From Candidatus Kaistia colombiensis (GTDB taxonomy: Bacteria; Pseudomonadota; Alphaproteobacteria; Rhizobiales; Kaistiaceae): DNA of 64,000 nucleotides. Below the pieces are notes generated by a model. It ran no database searches, was not told the origin of the DNA, and worked only from the letters and a program-made list of their open reading frames with translations. The stretch lies in contig CP119318.1 in NCBI GenBank assembly GCA_029203105.1, forward strand, positions 4,106,501 through 4,170,500, in the 5' to 3' direction. Made by a program: the position numbers and the translations under genes. Positions 19,061-27,838 of the stretch are shown here, piece after piece. How positions within the stretch are numbered: the stretch's first letter is position 1; the number at the start of each line of letters is the position of its first letter.

Positions 19061-19231
19061 ACCTGGGGGTAACTCACATCATTGACGATGCCGCACCTTT
19101 CGTTGCCCAAGAGTCCCGAATTGGGGCACCCGAACTGAAATCAGATTACAAGCTTTAACATTGCGTGATCAGTCGGACGAGTCGCCACAATGCTTTGACG
19201 GCTCAACAGCTTCCGACTTCCGCAGCGGCAC

Positions 19232-20002
19232 TTAGCCCTTATCGGACAACGCACGAGCGAGACGGTGCAGGGTCACAATCGTTGAAGAATCGGCAATTCC
19301 GTCAACCCTTTCGGGCCGGAAATGACGCTGGAACGCCGCGACGACCGTTTCGGTCTCCTGATCGTAAGTGCCAGAAATCTGAATGGGATAGCCATACAGC
19401 GCCAGCATCGCCTGCAGGGCCTCGATCGGCGCCCCACTTTCACCGACGCTAAAAAAACGACCGCCGCGAATCGGCTCCGGTTCGACGAAATGGCCAAGCC
19501 CCGCAGAAGCCAGCCGGCCCCATGGGAACTTCTCGCCAGGGTCGCGCTTACGCGCGGGCGCAACATCGGAGTGAGCAAGGATTCGTTCCGGCCGAATGCC
19601 GTGTCGAGCGCAAATGTCGCAGGCAAGCGCAATGACGGAATCGACCTGGACGTCGGGAAAATCGGGGTAGCCATGGTCATGGCCCAGATTGGCGATCTCG
19701 ATTCCGACCGACCGGGAGTTGATATCGGCCGCCCCGTGCCAGGACGAGACGCCGGCGTGCCAGGCGCGATCCGCCTCGGCGACCAGCTGCGTGATCGTCC
19801 CGTCCTCGGCCACGACATAGTGGCAGGAGACGTTGGAGGCCGGGTCACTGAGCAGATCGATCGCCGCCTCGGCCGTCTTCATGTCGGTATAGTGCAGGAT
19901 CAGGATGTCGATCGGCGCACCGCCGACACGCGGTCCGAAATTGGGCGAAGGCCGCCACACCACATCCGGCAAGGCTGCGTCAGGCACATCTCTCTCCATC
20001 AT
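19232..20002 (-). CDS. N-acetylmuramoyl-L-alanine amidase (Amidase_2 with peptidoglycan-binding domain)
   Basis: Zinc amidase that cuts the amide bond between MurNAc and the stem peptide. The 256-residue product has an Amidase_2 domain with likely zinc ligands in ILHYTD (His37), LAHSDVAP (His near 146) and KRDPGEKFPW (Asp). The SVGIEIANLGHD block lies between them. A C-terminal peptidoglycan-binding repeat follows (ALQAMLALYGYPIQISGTYDQET). No signal peptide is seen, so like AmpD it could act in the cytoplasm on anhydro-muropeptides. The domain arrangement resembles AmiD. It overlaps the upstream TerB/J-domain gene. Confidence 0.88.
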   Translation of the reverse strand: MMERDVPDAALPDVVWRPSPNFGPRVGGAPIDILILHYTDMKTAEAAIDLLSDPASNVSCHYVVAEDGTITQLVAEADRAWHAGVSSWHGAADINSRSVGIEIANLGHDHGYPDFPDVQVDSVIALACDICARHGIRPERILAHSDVAPARKRDPGEKFPWGRLASAGLGHFVEPEPIRGGRFFSVGESGAPIEALQAMLALYGYPIQISGTYDQETETVVAAFQRHFRPERVDGIADSSTIVTLHRLARALSDKG

Positions 20003-20715
20003 GCAAAGGCCCGCTCGCGACGGATGCGCTCATAGGCACCGTTCAGCGCGGCAAGCTTGGCGGTGGCGATCGCCAGGAATTCGGCCGGCACGCCGCGCGC
20101 GATCAGGCGGTCCGGATGGGTCTCGGCGACGATGCGGCGATAGTGCCGCTTCACATCGTCGTTGGAAGCACCGCGATCGATGCCGAGAATGAGGTAGGGG
20201 TCGCCCTCCTCCGGCACGATGTGGCGGCTGCTGATGCGGGCGAACGCCGCCTCGCCGATGCCGAGGATCGCCGCGACCTGGTCGAGGAAGGCGAGCTCGG
20301 CCTCGTGCACCACGCCATCGGCCTTGGCGATGTGGAACAGGCCATCGATGATGTCCTCGAACACCGGCGAGCCCGGATCGAACAGACCGGCGAGTTTTCG
20401 CGCATAGGCATCGAAGCCGGCGACGTCCTGCTTGGCGAGGTTGAACAGCCGCGCCACGTTCTGGTGCTCGTCCGGCGGAATCTCGAACAGTTGCTCGAAG
20501 GCGGCGACCTCGTCGCGCGTGACGACGCCGTCCGCCTTGGCCATCTTGGCCGAGAGCGCGATCATCGAAACCGAGAACGCCACTTGACGCCGCTCGGTGG
20601 GCGAGCCGCTCAGCGCCGTGCGCACGGTCTCGATCAGATCGTCCAGGGCCCGGCCGACGGTGCAGGATCCGGGAAGCAGGCGAATGAGATCGCCGAGTCG
20701 TTGCCAGATTGTCAT
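19999..20715 (-). CDS. djlA: DjlA-like TerB and J-domain protein
   Basis: Likely co-chaperone. From the ATG at 20715 the 238-residue product has a central TerB-like helical domain in two halves (KMAKADGVVTRDEVAAFEQLF and HIAKADGVVHEAELAFLDQV). A C-terminal J-domain carries the DnaK-activating HPD tripeptide at residues 200-202. The frame is open further upstream, to 20985, but that part is low in family similarity and overlaps the divergent gene. Unlike E. coli DjlA no clear N-terminal membrane helix is seen. It overlaps the amidase gene by four bases, suggesting co-translation. Confidence 0.85.
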   Translation of the reverse strand: MTIWQRLGDLIRLLPGSCTVGRALDDLIETVRTALSGSPTERRQVAFSVSMIALSAKMAKADGVVTRDEVAAFEQLFEIPPDEHQNVARLFNLAKQDVAGFDAYARKLAGLFDPGSPVFEDIIDGLFHIAKADGVVHEAELAFLDQVAAILGIGEAAFARISSRHIVPEEGDPYLILGIDRGASNDDVKRHYRRIVAETHPDRLIARGVPAEFLAIATAKLAALNGAYERIRRERAFA

Positions 20716-20890
20716 GGACGAATCATAAGCATCCGCCACGTCGAGCGCGAGAGTCCAGGGTGTCGCGCAGTCGCCAATCCACGCGAGATCGCCGCTACCC
20801 CCTTGCCGCGAGCGATCTTCCGGCCGTCCTGGATTGACGGAAGCCGGCCGAACCGTACTCATGCGCCCGAGCCGACAGGATGCGGAGAGC

Positions 20891-23800
20891 ATGACAATGA
20901 CGCAGTGGGACTTCTGGATCGATCGCGGCGGCACCTTCACCGACATCGTCGCCCGCGATCCCGAAGGCCGCATCCGCGCCCACAAGCTGCTCTCCGAAAA
21001 TCCCGAGGCCTATCGCGACGCCGCCGTGCAAGGCATTCGCGAGCTGATGGGCCTCGCCGCTGGCGCGCCGATCCCGCAAGGCGCCATTGCCACCGTCAAG
21101 ATGGGCACGACGGTTGCCACCAACGCCCTGCTCGAGCGCAAGGGCGATCGCACGCTCCTGATGATCACTCGGGGATTTCGCGATGCCCTGAAGATCGGCT
21201 ACCAGGCCCGGCCGGACATCTTCGCCAAGAAGATCATCAAGCCGGAACTGCTCTATGAGCGCGTGGTCGAGGTTTCCGAGCGCGTCCGCGTCGATGGCAC
21301 TGTCGAGGCCGAACCCGATCCGGCCGAAATCGAGGCGGCGCTGCGCGACGCCTATGCCAGCGGCATCCGCTCCGTCGCCATCGTCTTCATGCACGCCTGG
21401 AAATATCCCGAGCACGAGGCGCGCGTCGCGAGAATTGCGAAATCGGTCGGTTTCCCGCAGATCTCCGTCAGCCACGAGATCTCGCCGCTGATGAAGCTGG
21501 TCGGGCGCGGCGACACCACCGTCGTCGACGCCTATCTCTCGCCGATCCTCAACCGCTATGTCGAGCAGGTGGCGGGCGAACTGGGCATCGCAGGCAGGGC
21601 CTCGCCCCGGCTGATGTTCATGATGTCGTCGGGCGGGCTGACGGCGGCCGAACTCTTTCGCGGCAAGGACGCCATCCTCTCCGGCCCTGCCGGCGGCGTC
21701 GTCGCCGCTGTCGAAACGGCGCGGCAGGCCGGCTTCGGCCAGGTCATCGGCTTCGACATGGGCGGCACGTCGACCGACGTCTCGCATTATGACGGCGTCT
21801 ATGAGCGCTCGTTCGAGACCGAGGTCGCGGGCGTCCGCATGCGTGCGCCGATGATGCGCATCCACACCGTTGCCGCCGGCGGCGGCTCGATTTTGCACTA
21901 TGAGGCCGGCCGTTTTCGCGTCGGGCCGGATTCGGCTGGAGCGGATCCCGGCCCCGCCAGCTACCGCCGCGGCGGCCCGCTCGCCGTCACCGACGCCAAT
22001 GTCATGACCGGCAAATTGCGGGCCGAGCATTTTCCAAAAATCTTCGGGCCCGGCCGCGACCAGCCACTGGACACAGAAATCGTGCGTCAGCGCTTCGAAG
22101 CGCTGGCCGCCGAGATCGGCGATGGCCGCAGCGCCGAGGAGATTGCCGACGGCTTCCTGCGCATCGCCGTCGAGAACATGGCCAACGCCATCAAGAAGAT
22201 CTCGGTCCAGCGAGGCTACGACGTCACCGATTATGCGCTGAACTGTTTTGGCGGCGCCGGCGGCCAGCATGCCTGCATGGTCGCCGACGCGCTCGGCATG
22301 ACGACGGTGCTGGTGCACCCCTTCTCCGGCATTCTCTCCGCCTATGGCATGGGTCTCGCCGACATCCGCTCCAGCCGCAGCAAGGCGGTGGTGAAAAAGC
22401 TGGCGCCGGAAGCGTTGCCGGAACTTCTGGACCTCGCCTCGGTGCTCGAAGCCGACGTGACGGCGGAACTGATCGGTCAGGGCGTCGAGCCGACCGACAT
22501 CGCCGTCTTCATCCGCGCCCATCTGCGCTATGACGGCACGGACACGCCGATCCCGGTCGAGGTCTTGGCGGACGGCGCGGACTGGCTGCCACTCGACGCC
22601 ATCCTTGCAGCCTTTGAGGCGGCGCATAAAAAACAGTTCGGCTTCGTCTTCGAGGGCAAGGCGATCGTCGTCGAGAGCCTGGAGGTCGAGGCGGTCGGCG
22701 GCGGCGCCAGCATCGAGGAAGTCGCGCTCGACGCGCCCGAGAGCCGGCCACAGCCCTCCGAGACCGTCTCGATCTTCTCGAACGGCACTGCGCACCCAGC
22801 CGGCATCTTCTCCCGCCAGAGCCTCCTGCGCGGCGCAAAAATCGCCGGGCCGGCGCTGATCATCGAGCCGCACCAGACCATCGTCGTCGAGCCCGGCTGG
22901 CAGGCGGAAATCTCGGCCCGCGACCATGTCGTGCTGACCCGCGTCGAGGCCCTAGACCGTCGCCATGCCATCGGCACGGATGCCGATCCGGTCATGCTTG
23001 AGGTGTTCAACAACCTCTTCATGTCGATCGCCGAGCAGATGGGCGTGACGCTGCAAAACACCGCCTATTCGGTCAATATCAAGGAGCGACTGGATTTCTC
23101 CTGCGCCGTCTTCGACGCGACCGGAGCGCTCGTCGCCAACGCGCCGCACATGCCGGTGCATCTGGGCTCGATGGATCGTTCGGTCGAGACGATCATCGAG
23201 TTGAACCGGGGCCGGATGCGCCCCGGCGACGTCTTTGCGCTGAACGCGCCCTACAATGGCGGCACGCATCTGCCCGACATCACCGTCGTCTCGCCGGTCT
23301 TCGACGATGCAGGGAACAAGATCCTGTTCTTCGTCGCCAGCCGTGGCCACCACGCCGATATCGGCGGCACCGCCCCCGGCTCGATGACGCCGCGCGCCAC
23401 CACCGTCGACGAGGAAGGCGTCCTCATCGACAATTTTGTCCTTGTCGATCGCGGTACATTTCGTGAGGCGGACCTGGTCGAACTGCTGACCAACCATCCC
23501 TATCCGGTCCGCAACGTCACCCAGAACGTCGCCGACCTGAAAGCGCAGATCGCCGCCAACGAGAAAGGCGTGCAGGAGCTGCGAAAAATGGTCGAGCATT
23601 TCGGGCTCGATGTCGTGACCGCCTATATGGGCCACGTACAGGACAACGCCGCCGAGAGCGTCCGCCGGGTGCTCGGAAGCCTCAGGGATTCCGACTTCGC
23701 GGTCGAGACCGACCAGGGCGCGGTGATCCGCGTGAAGATTCGCGTCGACCGCGACAAGCGCGAGGCAACGGTCGATTTCACCGGCACCTCACCGCAGCAG

Positions 23801-24526
23801 AAGACCAATTTCAACGCGCCCGAACCCGTCACGCGGGCGGCAGTTCTCTATGCCTTCCGCGTCATGGTCGAAGGCGACATCCCGATGAATGCCGGCTGCC
23901 TGCGGCCGATCCACATCATCATCCCCGAGGGCTCGATGCTGGCGCCGCGCTATCCAGCCGCCGTCGTCGCCGGCAATGTCGAGACCAGCCAGCAGGTGAC
24001 CAACGCCCTGTTCGGCGCGCTCGGCGCGCTTTCCTCGTCGCAGGGCTCGATGAACAACCTCACCTTCGGCAACCAGACCTATCAATATTATGAGACACTC
24101 TGCTCCGGCGCGCCGGCCGGCGTATTCAACGACGGCACCGGCTTTGACGGCGTCGACGGCGTCCACGTCCACATGACCAATTCGCGCCTGACCGACCCGG
24201 AAGTGCTGGAATTCCGCTTCCCCGTCCTGCTCGAGGATTTCCATATCCGCCAAGGTTCGGGCGGACGTGGAAAATGGTCGGCCGGCGGCGGCACCGAAAG
24301 GACGATCCGCTTCCTGGAAGAGATGGAATGCGCCATCCTCGCCTCGCACCGCACGGTCGCACCGCACGGGCTTGGCGGCGGCGATCCCGGCGCGCTCGGG
24401 AAAACCGAGGTGCGCCGGAACGACGGCAGGGTCGAGGCTCTGCAGGGCTGCGACCAGACGATCCTTCAGCCGGGCGAAGCCGTTGTTGTCACAACCCCGA
24501 CGGGCGGCGGCTTCGGCAAGGCCTGA
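20891..24526 (+). CDS. oplaH: 5-oxoprolinase (fused HyuA-HyuB type)
   Basis: ATP-dependent enzyme that opens 5-oxo-L-proline to glutamate, part of glutathione and pyroglutamate turnover. The chosen ATG at 20891 gives 1211 residues, the usual size of the one-chain enzyme. The N-terminal HyuA half begins WDFWIDRGGTFTDIVARD and contains GTTVATNALLERKGDRT, FDMGGTSTDVSHYDG and NCFGGAGGQHACMVADALG. The C-terminal HyuB half starts near residue 690 (DPVMLEVFNNLFMSIAEQMG) and contains HMPVHLGSMDRSV and RGHHADIGGTAPGSM. Transcription is divergent from the djlA-like gene. Hydantoinase activity is the main alternative, but the fused form usually acts on oxoproline. Confidence 0.92.
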   Translation: MTMTQWDFWIDRGGTFTDIVARDPEGRIRAHKLLSENPEAYRDAAVQGIRELMGLAAGAPIPQGAIATVKMGTTVATNALLERKGDRTLLMITRGFRDALKIGYQARPDIFAKKIIKPELLYERVVEVSERVRVDGTVEAEPDPAEIEAALRDAYASGIRSVAIVFMHAWKYPEHEARVARIAKSVGFPQISVSHEISPLMKLVGRGDTTVVDAYLSPILNRYVEQVAGELGIAGRASPRLMFMMSSGGLTAAELFRGKDAILSGPAGGVVAAVETARQAGFGQVIGFDMGGTSTDVSHYDGVYERSFETEVAGVRMRAPMMRIHTVAAGGGSILHYEAGRFRVGPDSAGADPGPASYRRGGPLAVTDANVMTGKLRAEHFPKIFGPGRDQPLDTEIVRQRFEALAAEIGDGRSAEEIADGFLRIAVENMANAIKKISVQRGYDVTDYALNCFGGAGGQHACMVADALGMTTVLVHPFSGILSAYGMGLADIRSSRSKAVVKKLAPEALPELLDLASVLEADVTAELIGQGVEPTDIAVFIRAHLRYDGTDTPIPVEVLADGADWLPLDAILAAFEAAHKKQFGFVFEGKAIVVESLEVEAVGGGASIEEVALDAPESRPQPSETVSIFSNGTAHPAGIFSRQSLLRGAKIAGPALIIEPHQTIVVEPGWQAEISARDHVVLTRVEALDRRHAIGTDADPVMLEVFNNLFMSIAEQMGVTLQNTAYSVNIKERLDFSCAVFDATGALVANAPHMPVHLGSMDRSVETIIELNRGRMRPGDVFALNAPYNGGTHLPDITVVSPVFDDAGNKILFFVASRGHHADIGGTAPGSMTPRATTVDEEGVLIDNFVLVDRGTFREADLVELLTNHPYPVRNVTQNVADLKAQIAANEKGVQELRKMVEHFGLDVVTAYMGHVQDNAAESVRRVLGSLRDSDFAVETDQGAVIRVKIRVDRDKREATVDFTGTSPQQKTNFNAPEPVTRAAVLYAFRVMVEGDIPMNAGCLRPIHIIIPEGSMLAPRYPAAVVAGNVETSQQVTNALFGALGALSSSQGSMNNLTFGNQTYQYYETLCSGAPAGVFNDGTGFDGVDGVHVHMTNSRLTDPEVLEFRFPVLLEDFHIRQGSGGRGKWSAGGGTERTIRFLEEMECAILASHRTVAPHGLGGGDPGALGKTEVRRNDGRVEALQGCDQTILQPGEAVVVTTPTGGGFGKA

Positions 24527-24548
24527 AGCAGGCACAAGCCAATCCTTT

Positions 24549-24613
24549 CACCTCTCCCTGAGGGAGAGGTGAGCAAGCCCTTCACCCCGCCCTCTCCCGC
24601 ACGTGGGAGAGGG
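24549..24613. repeat. Palindromic intergenic repeat, copy 1
   Basis: Two adjacent hairpins, CACCTCTCCCT/AGGGAGAGGTG (24549-24571) and CCCTCTCCC/GGGAGAGGG (24590-24613), fill the gap between the converging oplaH and hemerythrin-like genes. The same CCCTCACC/CCTCTCCC/GGGAGAGG pattern recurs at 35743-35774, 57021-57143 and 62515-62642. Confidence 0.8.
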
Positions 24614-24642
24614 AGAAGACGCCCGGGCCCCAACACCCTCGC

Positions 24643-25344
24643 CTACGCCGCCTTGGCGAGCGCCTGTTCCAGCGCCTGCCAATCGGCCGGATCGAGCACC
24701 GGCTTGACGCCCATGTCGACCACCGCTGCGAAGACCGGCACCGGCATCGCCGCCTTCATGCCGCCCAGCATCTCGAGCCGTTCGGCCGGGTTCATCGCCG
24801 GGATCATGATGCGGATGAACTCCATCATCATGTCGGGCGCGACGGAGCCGATGATATTGCTTTCGATCGTCGCCAGTTCGTCATCGCGGAACAGACGGTG
24901 CAGAAGCGACAGCGTCTCCGTCTCCTCCTCGATCATGTGCTCGTAATCATGCGCCTGGAATTTCGTGTAGCGCAGATAGAGCGCCCGCAGCATGGGCGAG
25001 CGCCGCTCCAGCGCCGCCGCCTCGATCTGCGACAGCATCCCCTCGAGCTCCTGGAAATCGCGCTCGTGATCATCATGGTCGTCGGCGAGCCGCTGGGTCG
25101 AACCGGCGCTGCGCTTCTCGACTTCCGTATGGATATACCGGTCTTCGTGCTTGAGGTGCTGGCGCCCCATCGACACCATCAGCCTCAAATCCTGGATCAG
25201 CCCCGCGACATTGGCCTCGCTCAGCGGATCGACCGCGCCGAGCCGGATCATCAACTGCCCCTGGGCCCGGCGCAGCCCCTTGTGAATGGTGGCGTAGAGA
25301 TTGTAGCGCGTCTCATCGACGTAGACGGTTGCATGGCTTGTCAT
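24643..25344 (-). CDS. Hemerythrin-like HHE-domain protein
   Basis: Likely di-iron, oxygen- or NO-sensing/binding helical-bundle protein. The ATG at 25344 gives 233 residues. Metal-binding candidates appear in the expected helical spacing: ATIHKGLRRAQ, GRQHLKHEDRYIH, LADDHDDHERDF and KFQAHDYEHMIEEETE. The C-terminal third (ESNIIGSVAPDMMMEFIRIM onward) is outside the usual HHE core and may be an added regulatory part. The frame stays open upstream to 25695, across the extensin gene in another frame; that part is not used. A CRP-like palindrome sits 60-75 bases upstream. Confidence 0.82.
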   Translation of the reverse strand: MTSHATVYVDETRYNLYATIHKGLRRAQGQLMIRLGAVDPLSEANVAGLIQDLRLMVSMGRQHLKHEDRYIHTEVEKRSAGSTQRLADDHDDHERDFQELEGMLSQIEAAALERRSPMLRALYLRYTKFQAHDYEHMIEEETETLSLLHRLFRDDELATIESNIIGSVAPDMMMEFIRIMIPAMNPAERLEMLGGMKAAMPVPVFAAVVDMGVKPVLDPADWQALEQALAKAA

Positions 25345-25403
25345 CGATTGTCTCCTCAAGCCCCTAGAGGGGCGCCGGAATACAATGTGACGTGGCGGAA
25401 GGA

Positions 25404-25419
25404 TGTGACGCAAGTCACT
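25404..25419. promoter_or_regulatory. Candidate CRP/FNR-family operator
   Basis: TGTGA-CGCAAG-TCACT matches the CRP consensus TGTGA-N6-TCACA except for the last base. It is also part of a perfect 15-base palindrome, CGCAAGTCACTTGCG (25409-25423). The centre lies about 67 bases upstream of the hemerythrin-like gene and just past the stop codon of the extensin-like gene. Which regulator binds is unknown. Confidence 0.45.
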
Positions 25420-25424
25420 TGCGA

Positions 25425-26357
25425 CTATTGCGCGTAGGACATCGGGATGCCGGCGGGCGGCGTGTAGCGGCCCGAGGCCGGCGCCGCCGGTGTCTGGCCG
25501 GACAGGATCTGGTCGCCCGGATAGGGAGCCGAGGCGTCCGGCGCGCCGAGATTGTCGTCGAAGCGGTAGGTGAAGCTGCGCTGCTCCATGCTGGCCGGCC
25601 CGGCGGTCGGCGGCGCCTGCAGCAGCGTCGCCATCGGAATGCCGGCATTCGGATCGAGCGGCGTCGGCCCCGGCCTGTCGAGCTTGGGCCGGCAATAGCG
25701 CGAGGTGCCGCTGGCGTTGTGGCGCGCAAGGTCGATGTGGATGTGGTCTTCGTGCAGGCGGTTTGAGCCCGGCCCCAGCACGGTCGTGAAGTAGCCGCAG
25801 GCGGAAATCAGCGTCTCCCGCAGGAAGGCCTGGCTCGCCGGATCGCCGCGCCGCCAGTCGGTGCGGACGCGGATGGTGCGGCCATCGGCCAGCCGGAAAC
25901 CGGCGACGTCGAAAGCATTGGCGAAGGCGTGTTCGGAAAGCTTGTCGCCATGGCGGTTGTTGCGCGAACGGCAGGCATAGGTGCCCATGGTCAGGACTTC
26001 GGTGACGGGCATGCCGAAGCGCGCCTGAGCCGCCGGTTGCACCGCTTCGCGCACCCAGCGCTCCATCGCATTGGTCATCATGCAGCCGAGCAGCACGTCA
26101 CCGCCGGTGACGGCCACGACGCCGCGCTCGAAGGCATTCACCTTCAGCGGTTTCTCGATGCCGCACGCGCCCTTGCCGTCAACCTCGCGCGCCGGGCGCT
26201 GGAAGTAGGAAGGGACAACAAGCTTCTGTGCGTAACAGGCTCGCTCCGTCGCATCCCGCCAGCTTTCCCTTTGCTCCGAAAGGAAGTTCAGGGCGCAGCC
26301 GGAGAGTGAGACGAGAGCGAGCACCGACGCGATACGCAACGCTACGCAACTGTACAT
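25425..26357 (-). CDS. Extensin-family lipoprotein (M15-like fold)
   Basis: Secreted protein of the extensin-like C-terminal family, whose fold resembles D-Ala-D-Ala carboxypeptidases. The 310-residue product starts with a lipoprotein signal (VLALVSLSGC, lipidated cysteine near residue 21). It contains the metal-binding-like motifs SEHAFANAFDVAGF and RLHEDHIHIDLAR, which match the HxxxxxxD and HxH ligands of zinc carboxypeptidases. The last 90 residues are proline- and alanine-rich and low in complexity. Family members are common in rhizobia and mostly uncharacterised; a murein-peptidase role is inference. Confidence 0.85.
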   Translation of the reverse strand: MYSCVALRIASVLALVSLSGCALNFLSEQRESWRDATERACYAQKLVVPSYFQRPAREVDGKGACGIEKPLKVNAFERGVVAVTGGDVLLGCMMTNAMERWVREAVQPAAQARFGMPVTEVLTMGTYACRSRNNRHGDKLSEHAFANAFDVAGFRLADGRTIRVRTDWRRGDPASQAFLRETLISACGYFTTVLGPGSNRLHEDHIHIDLARHNASGTSRYCRPKLDRPGPTPLDPNAGIPMATLLQAPPTAGPASMEQRSFTYRFDDNLGAPDASAPYPGDQILSGQTPAAPASGRYTPPAGIPMSYAQ

Positions 26358-26436
26358 GCCGCGTAGAATGCGCCCGAAGCTCTTAAAGAATGGTCAACCA
26401 TACCCGCAACCAGGGCTGGCGTGCGAGCCGGTCGCT

Positions 26437-27657
26437 CTACCCGCCCATCGTCTCGATCGAGGCGAAGCTCTCGACCGGTCCGGCTGCTTCGAAGGGGGTC
26501 GTCACCTCGACGAAGCGATCGGGATAGAAGCCGTTGAAATGGGTGCGCAGCGACAGCGAATAGGCGCCGATATGGCCGATCTCGATCCAGTCGCCGACGC
26601 CGATGCTCTCCGGCAGGTAGAACGGCCGCGACAGGATATCGACGGAATCGCAGGTGGCGCCGCAGACGCGGAACGGCACGACCGTGTCGCCGTCGACGGC
26701 GCGCGGACGGCGGGCCGGATCCGGCAGGTGTCGGGCCGGCAGCGTGATCTTGCCGGTCCAGGAATCCGACAGCGACGACCAGATGCCGTCATTGATATAG
26801 AGCCGCCTGCCCTTCTTCAGCAGCACCCGCACGACAACGGAGAGGCAGCGGGCGACGATCACCCGCCCGGGCTCGGCCACCAGCGGCACGTCGCCGAACC
26901 CCCATGCCTCCGCCTCGCGCACGATGTCGGCGATCAGCGCGCTGGTTTCGGGCCGCACGAGCTGCTTGCGCTTGGGGTCGCTGCCATAGGCGGCCGGAAA
27001 GCCGCCGCCGATGTCGAGCGCCGCCAGTTCCGCCCCGGCGCGCCCGCGCACCCAGGCGGCCGAGGCCAGCGCCCGCTCATAAGTGCCGGTATCCTCGACC
27101 TGGCTGCCGACATGGAAGCAAAGCCCGACACGGAAGCCCAGCTTGGCGATCCGCTCGACCAGTTCGACCGCATGCCCCGGCGCGGCGCCGAACTTCTTGG
27201 AAAGCTCGTAGGCGGCATGCCCCCGCGTCGCCAGCCGGACGAACAGGGTGATCGACTCCGGCGCGAGATCGAGCGCCCGCACGATGCGGAGGATCTTGGC
27301 GATCTCGTCCTCGTGGTCGACGGCGATCACGCGGATGCCGTAGGTCTCCAGCGCCAGCCGGATGTCGGACTGCGCCTTGACCGGATGCATGTAGAGCAGC
27401 TCGGCGGACGGCGAAACAACGCGCGCGGCGGCAAACTCGGCCGGCGACGCGACATCGAAACAATCGACGCCGGCCTCCGCCAGCGTCCGCAGCACCAACG
27501 GCTCGCCATTCGTCTTGACGGCATAGGCCATGCGGCCGGGAAAAGCGGATTTGAACGCCAGGGCGTCGGCCCGGAGTACGCTGGGGCGGAAGCAGTAGAG
27601 CGGCTGGTCCGGACGGAGCTTGTAGGCTGCGTCGCGGGCGGTCTCGAAGCGATCCAT
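26437..27657 (-). CDS. Ornithine/lysine decarboxylase-like PLP enzyme (fold III)
   Basis: Group IV decarboxylase that probably makes putrescine or cadaverine. The ATG at 27657 gives 406 residues. The PLP lysine lies in MAYAVKTNGEP. The substrate-specificity and cofactor blocks GLCFHVGSQVED, LDIGGGFPAAYG and VAEPGR are present. The catalytic cysteine loop GATCDSVDILSRPF is the form used by ornithine/lysine decarboxylases and not by diaminopimelate decarboxylase. The conserved C-terminal GAYSLSLRTHFNGF follows. Its neighbours give no pathway context. Confidence 0.9.
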   Translation of the reverse strand: MDRFETARDAAYKLRPDQPLYCFRPSVLRADALAFKSAFPGRMAYAVKTNGEPLVLRTLAEAGVDCFDVASPAEFAAARVVSPSAELLYMHPVKAQSDIRLALETYGIRVIAVDHEDEIAKILRIVRALDLAPESITLFVRLATRGHAAYELSKKFGAAPGHAVELVERIAKLGFRVGLCFHVGSQVEDTGTYERALASAAWVRGRAGAELAALDIGGGFPAAYGSDPKRKQLVRPETSALIADIVREAEAWGFGDVPLVAEPGRVIVARCLSVVVRVLLKKGRRLYINDGIWSSLSDSWTGKITLPARHLPDPARRPRAVDGDTVVPFRVCGATCDSVDILSRPFYLPESIGVGDWIEIGHIGAYSLSLRTHFNGFYPDRFVEVTTPFEAAGPVESFASIETMGG

Positions 27658-27732
27658 CGTTCGCGATCCCGTGTGGCCGTGGCGTTGCAAGGCTAGCAGC
27701 GCCGCACCGGGACGGGAACCCCATTCGGCCGT

Positions 27733-27838
27733 CTAGAGTCGTTCCGTGTTTCATGGAAACGCGGAACGACTCTAGCTCGTTGTTTGATCGCGTTTTCTTC
27801 ACGCGAACCGGTATCCACTTCGCTCGAAAACGCTCTAG
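27733..27838. repeat. Rhizobial-type mosaic intergenic element, copy 1
   Basis: A near-perfect hairpin with arms of about 19 bases (27733-27775, outer arms CTAGAGTCGTTCCG / CGGAACGACTCTAG) is followed by a conserved module (27786-27838) containing TTCTTCACGCGAACCGGTAT and CCACTTCGCTCGAAAACGCT. The same two modules recur at 31795-31883 in the opposite order. This resembles the RIME-type mosaic elements of Rhizobiales; the type is named from memory of the pattern. The element reaches into the stop codon of the DUF2336 gene. Confidence 0.8.

Noticed and set aside
20795..22927. A 710-codon minus-strand open frame
   Set aside because: It is opposite the 5-oxoprolinase gene and its translation has no family similarity, with the arginine/aspartate/glycine-rich look of antisense frames.
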